Assembly: GCF_003666245.1 (NCBI RefSeq) | Contig: NZ_MJLZ01000027.1 | Coordinates: 1-60,175 of the forward strand | Length of the DNA: 60,175 nt | Direction: 5' to 3' | From: Brenneria alni | Lineage (GTDB): Bacteria > Pseudomonadota > Gammaproteobacteria > Enterobacterales > Enterobacteriaceae | Part shown: in pieces, positions 53,049-60,175 of the stretch | Numbering within the stretch: position 1 is the stretch's first letter | Layout of the letters: every line of letters begins with the position of its first letter | The notes under the pieces: generated by a model | The model's database searches: none | The model's input: only the letters and a program-made list of their open reading frames with translations | What the model was told of the DNA's origin: nothing | Made by a program: the position numbers and the translations under genes

Positions 53049-55149
53049 ACCGGGAACTGCGGGCCGCAATAATTTCCTCCATCACATTACGTGGCGCTTC
53101 CACGTAATGTTTGAACTCCATAGTGTAGGTCGCCCGCCCCTGAGACATCGAGCGCAGCGCGGTAGAGTAACCAAACATCTCGGACAAAGGCACCTCGGCG
53201 CGGATAATCCGCCCGGTAATCATCTCCTCCATGCCCTGCACCAGACCACGGCGGGAAGACAAATCCCCCATTACGCTACCTGCATACTCTTCCGGCGTTT
53301 CAACTTCCACTTGCATAACCGGTTCCAGGATCACCGGATTGGCGCGTTTGATTGCATCGCGGAAGCCGAAAATCGCCGCCATCTTGAACGCCATTTCCGA
53401 GGAATCCACCTCATGATAGGAACCGAAAGTCAGCGTGACCTTGACGTCGACAATCGGATAACCCGCCAGTACGCCGGTCATCATCGCTTCGCGCACGCCT
53501 TTTTCAACCGACGGAATAAACTCACGCGGCACCACCCCACCTTTGGTGTCATCCTCGAAAGCAAAACCCTTGCCAGCTTCCTGGGGCGCCACCGTCAGCA
53601 CAACGTGACCATACTGGCCCTTACCACCGGACTGACGGACAAACTTCCCTTCTACATCAGTCACTTTGCTGCGTATCGTTTCACGGTAGGTGACCTGCGG
53701 TCTGCCGATATTAGCCGCCACGCCGAATTCACGCTTCATACGATCGACAATAATTTCCAGATGCAGCTCGCCCATGCCGGAAATGATGGTCTGGCCGGAT
53801 TCCTCGTCCGTTCTGAGCCGAAATGACGGATCTTCCGACGCCAGCCGTTGCAGGGCGATCCCCATTCTTTCCTGATCGGCTTTGGTTTTGGGTTCAATGG
53901 CGAGCGAAATCACCGGTTCAGGGAACTCCATGCGTTCCAGCGTCAAAACGGCATCCGGGTCGCACAGGGTTTCCCCGGTGGTCACTTCTTTCAGGCCGAC
54001 GCAGGCCGCAATGTCCCCGGCGCGGATTTCATCCACTTCATGACGGGCATTGGCGTGCATCTGGACGATACGCCCAATACGTTCCTTTTTTCCCCGCACC
54101 GGGTTATAAACGCTGTCGCCTTTGTTCAGCACGCCAGAATAAACCCGCACGAAAGTCAACTGCCCGACATAGGGATCAGTCATCAACTTGAACGCCAGCG
54201 CCGAGAATTTATCGTTGTCATCGGCGTGACGTACCGACACATTGCCTTTTTCATCAATACCGCTGACCGGAGGAATATCCAGCGGAGAAGGCATCAGTTC
54301 AATGATGGCGTCCAACATGCGCTGCACGCCTTTATTTTTAAATGCGCTGCCGCACAACATCGGCTGAATTTCGCCGGCAATGGTGCGGGTGCGCAGGCCC
54401 AGGGTAATCTCATCTTCACTCAACGCCACGCCATCCAGATACTTGGTCATCAGTTCATCGGAAGCCTCTGCCGCCGCCGTGACCATTTTCTCCCGCCATT
54501 CCTGCGCCGTAGCCAGCAACTCGTCCGGGATCGCCTCATAGCTAAAGGTCATTCCCTGTGAGGCGTCGTCCCAGATAATGGCGCGCATCTTGATCAGATC
54601 AACCACGCCGATAAAGTTTTCTTCACTGCCTATCGGGATAACAATTGGCACCGGATTGGCTTTCAGCCGGTCAATCATCATCTGACAGACACGGAAATAG
54701 TTGGCGCCGGGGCGGTCCATTTTGTTAACGAACGCCAGGCGCGGCACATGATATTTATTGGCCTGACGCCATACCGTCTCCGACTGCGGCTGTACGCCGC
54801 CGACAGAGTCATACACCATCACCGCGCCATCCAGCACGCGCATTGAACGTTCGACTTCAATGGTGAAATCCACATGGCCGGGAGTATCGATAATATTAAT
54901 GCGATGTTGGGAATAACGGCGGTCCATCCCCTGCCAGAAACAGGTCACCGCCGCAGAGGTGATGGTGATGCCGCGTTCCTGTTCCTGCGCCATCCAGTCA
55001 GTGGTTGCCGCGCCATCGTGGACTTCCCCCATCTTGTGACTCACCCCGGTGTAAAACAGGATGCGTTCCGTTGTGGTGGTTTTACCGGCATCAATGTGAG
55101 CCGAAATGCCAATATTACGATAGCGTTCAATAGGGGTCGTGCGAGCCAT
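53047..55149 (-). CDS. fusA: Elongation factor G paralogue outside the str operon
   Basis: This 700-residue EF-G has all five domains and intact GTPase motifs: [11 protein letters not shown] (G1), DTPGHVDF (G3), NKMD (G4) and SAF (G5). It is about the length of E. coli EF-G (704) and clearly homologous, but differs at many places, for example MVYDSVGG instead of MVYCAVGG and RPGANYFRV instead of RMGANFLKV. No rpsL, rpsG or tuf gene is adjacent, so it is probably a second copy. A role in drug tolerance or specialised translation is possible but not shown. Confidence 0.88.
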   Translation of the reverse strand: MARTTPIERYRNIGISAHIDAGKTTTTERILFYTGVSHKMGEVHDGAATTDWMAQEQERGITITSAAVTCFWQGMDRRYSQHRINIIDTPGHVDFTIEVERSMRVLDGAVMVYDSVGGVQPQSETVWRQANKYHVPRLAFVNKMDRPGANYFRVCQMMIDRLKANPVPIVIPIGSEENFIGVVDLIKMRAIIWDDASQGMTFSYEAIPDELLATAQEWREKMVTAAAEASDELMTKYLDGVALSEDEITLGLRTRTIAGEIQPMLCGSAFKNKGVQRMLDAIIELMPSPLDIPPVSGIDEKGNVSVRHADDNDKFSALAFKLMTDPYVGQLTFVRVYSGVLNKGDSVYNPVRGKKERIGRIVQMHANARHEVDEIRAGDIAACVGLKEVTTGETLCDPDAVLTLERMEFPEPVISLAIEPKTKADQERMGIALQRLASEDPSFRLRTDEESGQTIISGMGELHLEIIVDRMKREFGVAANIGRPQVTYRETIRSKVTDVEGKFVRQSGGKGQYGHVVLTVAPQEAGKGFAFEDDTKGGVVPREFIPSVEKGVREAMMTGVLAGYPIVDVKVTLTFGSYHEVDSSEMAFKMAAIFGFRDAIKRANPVILEPVMQVEVETPEEYAGSVMGDLSSRRGLVQGMEEMITGRIIRAEVPLSEMFGYSTALRSMSQGRATYTMEFKHYVEAPRNVMEEIIAARSSR

Positions 55150-55237
55150 ATAACATCCTTAATTAGTTAAACTAATTCTGGGGCTGGCAGTTAACTGTCT
55201 GCGGCAGAACTCGGTACTGATATCGACGAACAGTATA

Positions 55238-55260
55238 GTACAATTGTACGAGTATACTCG
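55238..55260. promoter_or_regulatory. Tandem palindromes upstream of the EF-G paralogue
   Basis: Two perfect 12-bp palindromes, GTACAATTGTAC (55238-55249) and CGAGTATACTCG (55249-55260), share one base. They lie about 90-110 bases upstream of the EF-G start, where operators would be expected. Confidence 0.5.
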
Positions 55261-55294
55261 AACTATTTAATTGCTGGGGTTTTCCTGACTACCG

Positions 55295-55435
55295 TTTCGC
55301 AAAGCCATTATTCAATCCGGCTCCGGCAGGCATAATCTGGTGCCTAATCAAGACTGGCGCAAAGCGGAACAGGCCGATCCCTGGGGAAACCGGCTGAATC
55401 TGATTGAAAAACTGGCCGTTCATAACACCCATTAA
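55295..55435 (+). pseudogene. C-terminal gene fragment, perhaps VOC/glyoxalase family
   Basis: An open stretch of about 46 codons without a start ends [20 protein letters not shown] and a few more residues. [11 protein letters not shown] is like the end of vicinal-oxygen-chelate domain proteins. The upstream part of the gene is absent. Confidence 0.3.
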
Positions 55436-55709
55436 CGTTATTTAGACAGGTACTGCTGTCATTATGCTGGTTAATACAGGCATGATGACAGCAATAAAGA
55501 TACCCTGTCCCCGTTCTGGTATGCAGCGAATAGAGCATATCCGATACCCTTGTGCGCAACTTTTCGTCAATAAACGAAGCTGACTCCAACTGCAATGTGC
55601 TGAAATCACAGCGTTCACGAATGTCCGACGGAAGATGGATAGAGAGAAAGTCCCTCGCTACCTCAATATCACTGAGAAATTGCTTAAAGATCGCATCATG
55701 CGTTTGCAT
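55344..55709 (-). pseudogene. Rpn-family nuclease/transposase fragment
   Basis: The frame begins [20 protein letters not shown] and continues [20 protein letters not shown], then [20 protein letters not shown], which is the N-terminus of Rpn recombination-promoting nucleases. Similarity stops at about residue 88 of an expected 300. AGAGGA precedes the ATG. The tail after GTGYLYC is out of family. Confidence 0.7.
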
Positions 55710-55862
55710 CGATTGTCCTCTCCATCCCTGATTATCTCCCGGCATAGTAGTGGAATGGACGCGGGTAACTAGCTGAAAAGCGGAAAACTGGAAAGCAGTT
55801 CGAAAACATTCCCGATTTTTATGCTCAAGGAGCATAGGGAAAAGCGAGGGTAACACGCTCAT

Positions 55863-55896
55863 AAAAAAACCAGTCAGATAACATCCGACTGGTTTC
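55863..55896 (-). terminator. Terminator of patA
   Basis: Read on the minus strand, AAACCAGTC and GACTGGTTT form a 9-bp stem followed by a run of seven T in all. It lies 40 bases after the patA stop. Confidence 0.85.
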
Positions 55897-55936
55897 AATG
55901 AAGTGAAGAAAATGCTGTATGTTGGTATTACTCGCC

Positions 55937-57388
<1,452 letters not shown>

Positions 57389-57401
57389 TCAATTTAATTA
57401 A

Positions 57402-57418
57402 TGCACATAACGCGCCAA
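57402..57418 (-). promoter_or_regulatory. Candidate sigma-54 promoter of patA
   Basis: The minus strand reads TTGGCGCG-TTAT-GTGCA with GG-N10-GC; one mismatch in each half. E. coli patA is known to be sigma-54 dependent. Confidence 0.65.
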
Positions 57419-57735
57419 TTAGCAGCCCCAGGCACCAATAAAAAATTAAAATCTGAGTTAACATAAAAAATCAAAATAAAAATAAAAACCAAATCTTACA
57501 TTCAGAATTAAAATCCAATGAGTGTCATAAATTCAGAGGAAATATCAAAAAAGGAGACAAAAACGCACCAAAAATGAGCATTAAGCCCTCTTTTAGTGCA
57601 AAAAGAGGCTTAATGATGCAGCGTTTCGAAATAGCGAATATTATCGGCGGGAGGAAAATTGTCAGCGGAAGAATTGCAGACCCACGTTACCCCCACTCAT
57701 AGCAGAGGCAACATGGATTATTGATCAGGCGAAAA
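57419..57735. other. patA-patD intergenic region with NtrC-like site and long hairpin
   Basis: CGCACCA-AAA-ATGAGCA (57564-57580) matches the NtrC dyad at 10 of 14, about 180 bp upstream of the predicted patA start. Beside it, 57579-57615 forms a near-perfect inverted repeat: CATTAAGCC, one extra C, TCTTTT, a short loop, then AAAAGAGGCTTAATG. No gene is seen. Confidence 0.5.
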
Positions 57736-59160
57736 TCAGTGGCGGATCATGACATGGCGAACAAGAGTGTAATCTTCCAGGCCGTATATCGACATATCCT
57801 TTCCGTAACCAGAAAGTTTCTGCCCACCGTGCGGCATTTCGCTTACCAGCATGAAATGGGTATTTACCCAGGTGCAGCCATATTGCAGACACGCCGCCAG
57901 ACGATGCGCCCGGCCAATATCCCTGGTCCAGACTGACGACGCCAACCCGTAGTTGGAGGCATTAGCCCAACCAACTACCTGTTCTTCATCATCAAATGGG
58001 GTGATAGAAATCACCGGACCAAAGATCTCTTTCTGCACGATCTCATCTTCCTGACGAGCACCGGCCAATACGGTGGGCTGGAAATAATATCCCTTTCCTT
58101 CCACCCGCTCGCCGCCGGTAACCACGCTGATATGCGGCAATGCTTTGGCTCGTTCGACAAATCCGACGACCCTTTCCAACTGCGGCTCGGTAATTAGCGG
58201 CCCCAGTTCAGTTTGTTCATCCTGCGGATCGCCCATATTCAGCGTAGAAACGGCTTTACCCAGTTCAGCCACTACCTGATCATAGACACCACGCTGTACA
58301 TACAGACGGCAGGCCGCAGTACAGTCCTGACCGGCATTGTAGAAACCGAAACCGCGAATGCCCTCAACCACTTGTTCAATATCCGCGTCGTCAAAGACAA
58401 TGACCGGTGCTTTCCCGCCCAGCTCCATGTGAGTCCGTTTTACACTGGGCGCCGTATTCGAAAGAATGTGTACGCCGGTGGCAATCGATCCGGTCAGGGA
58501 GACCATCCGCACCTTTTCATGTCCGGTGAGCGCGTTGCCCACCTCAGCGCCGCTTCCAAACAGGATATTCACCACACCTGCTGGCAGTATATCCACCAGC
58601 AGGTGGGCTAAATAAAAGGTTGTCAGCGGGGTTTGTTCAGCAGGTTTCAGCACTACACAGTTTCCCGCCGCCAACGCTGGCGCCAGTTTCCAGGATGCCA
58701 TCATTAACGGGTAATTCCACGGGGCGATGGATGCCACAACGCCTATCGGATCGCGTCGAATCATTGAGGTATGCCCCTCAAGATATTCCCCCGCCGCCGA
58801 ACCATTCAGGCAACGTGCCGCACCGGCGAAAAACCGGAACACATCAGCAACAGCCGGAATTTCATCATTCAATACCGCATGATAGGGTTTGCCGCAGTTA
58901 AGGGACTCCAGCCGGGCAAATTCCTCAGCGTGCTCCTCAATTACATCGGCAATTTTTAATAAATAGGCGGAACGTGCTTTGGGCGTGGTTTTCCCCCACT
59001 GCGTAAATGCCGCATCCGCCGCCTGCACGGCGGCATCGACCTGCTGTAGATCCGCCTGTGCTATCAATGCGATTCGCTCTCCGCTTGCAGGATTAAAAAC
59101 CGCCAGCGCTTTCCCCTGACCCGCGACTTGTTGACCGTCTATGAGCAATTTGTCGTGCAT
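57736..59160 (-). CDS. patD: Gamma-aminobutyraldehyde dehydrogenase PatD
   Basis: This 474-residue NAD-dependent aldehyde dehydrogenase is the same length as E. coli PatD. Visible motifs are [20 protein letters not shown], the NAD-binding [10 protein letters not shown], the catalytic glutamate in MELGGKAP and the catalytic cysteine in [13 protein letters not shown]. It oxidises 4-aminobutanal, the PatA product, to GABA. It lies behind patA on the same strand but has its own promoter. Confidence 0.93.
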   Translation of the reverse strand: MHDKLLIDGQQVAGQGKALAVFNPASGERIALIAQADLQQVDAAVQAADAAFTQWGKTTPKARSAYLLKIADVIEEHAEEFARLESLNCGKPYHAVLNDEIPAVADVFRFFAGAARCLNGSAAGEYLEGHTSMIRRDPIGVVASIAPWNYPLMMASWKLAPALAAGNCVVLKPAEQTPLTTFYLAHLLVDILPAGVVNILFGSGAEVGNALTGHEKVRMVSLTGSIATGVHILSNTAPSVKRTHMELGGKAPVIVFDDADIEQVVEGIRGFGFYNAGQDCTAACRLYVQRGVYDQVVAELGKAVSTLNMGDPQDEQTELGPLITEPQLERVVGFVERAKALPHISVVTGGERVEGKGYYFQPTVLAGARQEDEIVQKEIFGPVISITPFDDEEQVVGWANASNYGLASSVWTRDIGRAHRLAACLQYGCTWVNTHFMLVSEMPHGGQKLSGYGKDMSIYGLEDYTLVRHVMIRH

Positions 59161-59186
59161 AATACTTCCCTTATAAACAGAAAATC

Positions 59187-59204
59187 AGTGGCTTTTTGGC
59201 CACT
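59187..59204. repeat. Small hairpin in the patD leader
   Basis: AGTGGC and GCCACT pair around a T-rich six-base loop, 27 bases upstream of the patD start. It could affect translation; no other sign of function is visible. Confidence 0.4.
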
Positions 59205-59230
59205 ACCTGGTTTTCACTTGTAAAAGCCGC

Positions 59231-59249
59231 ATGCAAAATATCTGCCAAT
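59231..59249 (-). promoter_or_regulatory. Candidate sigma-54 promoter of patD
   Basis: The minus strand reads TTGGCAGA-TATT-TTGCA with GG-N10-GC; the -12 element is perfect. It lies about 75 bases upstream of the patD ATG. Confidence 0.7.
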
Positions 59250-59336
59250 TTTTCAATTTGATAAAACACCAGCAGACTGCTGTTTGATTTCAACAGCACT
59301 TCCCATTCTCGTTTGCCGGCAGACTGAGCGCTACCC

Positions 59337-59495
59337 CTAACGTTTGTTATCGGCCTCTGTTTTCGTGTCTATCACCGCCTGCTTTGCCTCCTCCGCCAAC
59401 GCATCCACTTCTTCTTCAGTCAGCTTATCCGCCGCTTCACGCATTTTCGCCAGCCCTTCACTCACGGTGGCATCTTTAGGATCGGGTTTAGTCAT
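59337..59495 (-). CDS. Small hypothetical charged protein (52 residues)
   Basis: The start at 59495 follows AGGAG with good spacing, and the product is strongly charged and helical (GLAKMREAADKLTEEEVDAL, then AEEAKQAVIDTK). I do not recognise a family. It is soluble with no signal or membrane segment. The good ribosome binding site is the main support. Confidence 0.55.
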   Translation of the reverse strand: MTKPDPKDATVSEGLAKMREAADKLTEEEVDALAEEAKQAVIDTKTEADNKR

Positions 59496-60175
59496 GTAAA
59501 ATCTCCTGAAATATAATGACGAACACATCAACAAGTTTAACCGATAATCTCATTCTTTAGCGGTGAAGCACATTTACATCTCTGCCAGGATAAAACAGAA
59601 CACCGTGGAGCGGATAGCGTTCTGCGCCACCTGAGTAATCTGACTACCGGCAACCAGCCGAGAATCGGGTTTTCGAACAGGCGGGAACATCAGCATGTTC
59701 TGGTTGACGGACGGTTTCAGCAATCACCTGCGCCTACTGGTGGATTATTTGTATCTCTGCTAATCGAACATATTCGAAAAAAATTTATAGAGTTATTATT
59801 TTAATAACGTATAAAGCTATATGTTTCGATGCTCTATTTTTCAAAAAAAAATAAAAATCATGTTGACTGACAATTATTAGATAAAAAACAAGTATAGAGA
59901 TTAATTATTATCATTAATTGGAATATTGAGAAGAGAGAATAATTGACATTCATCCATAATAAGTATTTTTTCAAAAAATAAAAAATTTATTCAAAAAAAT
60001 CAATTAATTAAAAAAACACAAGCATCAATAATCAACATTTATCACATAAATAAGAGTTGCTTTACTAAAAAACCAAACCTTAAAAATGACAAATAAAAAC
60101 CAATCAACAACAAAAATAGAACAATGGTGCGATGAACGCATAATTTTTTAAAAATTAATTAACCAGAGCATCAGA
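59496..60175. other. AT-rich region at the right end
   Basis: From about 59,770 onward composition is strongly A+T with no gene. Between about 59,606 and 59,804 a plus-strand frame without a start (VLRHLSNLTTGNQPRIGFSN and onward) has GC-rich, coding-like sequence and may be the tail of a lost gene; I cannot name it. Such AT-rich DNA often binds H-NS. Confidence 0.45.

Overview
The window reads as the chromosome of a plant-associated member of the Enterobacterales, most like Brenneria or a related genus of the Pectobacteriaceae. This is an inference. It rests on enterobacterial housekeeping genes (cycA, iraP, amn, proP, patA, patD, cheV, two tRNAs) sitting beside plant-pathogen genes: a HopQ1/XopQ-type type III effector with a 14-3-3-binding motif and an hrp box, a second candidate effector, a secreted chorismate mutase and a VirK-family protein.

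Layout. 1-3.6 kb: tRNA-Lys, cycA, iraP, a truncated nac that keeps its sigma-54 promoter, and tRNA-Asn. 3.6-9.6 kb: a virulence patch (possible integrase remnant, periplasmic chorismate mutase, phosphodiester-glycosidase-like candidate effector, HopQ-like effector, exported amidase). 9.7-23.7 kb: a nitrile/amide utilisation cluster, the most interesting part. It encodes a two-domain nitrilase-family amidase whose second domain has lost its cysteine, an AmiC/AmiR sensor-antiterminator pair, a cobalt-type nitrile hydratase with the beta subunit split in two, a His-tailed activator, a sugar-type ABC importer and a FecCD/BtuF-type ABC importer. Two separate operon leaders each carry a sigma-54 promoter, an ANTAR-type hairpin with loop AAAGAT and an overlapping terminator. 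23.7-25.8 kb: cheV, an IS fragment, a small chorismate mutase and a broken B3/B4-domain gene. 25.9-37.8 kb: a urea operon read leftward (allophanate hydrolase, urea carboxylase, GntR regulator, UrtABCDE) with a sigma-54 promoter and a nested palindromic operator. urtA carries an amber codon, and a Tn5/Nextera mosaic-end sequence lies between urtA and urtB. 38-45.4 kb: virK, then a peptide/nickel/metallophore-type ABC system with an MFS partner behind a Zur-like box. 45.5-53 kb: amn, proP, and a cupin regulator with an amino-acid ABC importer (no ATPase) and a ureohydrolase. 53-60 kb: a second-copy-type EF-G, gene remnants, patA and patD.

The unifying theme is nitrogen scavenging. I see six candidate sigma-54 promoters with exact GG-N10-GC spacing (nac, the nitrilase operon, the nitrile hydratase operon, the urea operon, patA, patD), several with NtrC-like dyads 70-180 bp upstream. 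Nitriles and amides, urea and putrescine would all feed ammonia or glutamate under the same general control, with pathway-specific control added by AmiC/AmiR and GntR.

All calls come from reading the sequence and from memory of protein families; no searches were run.
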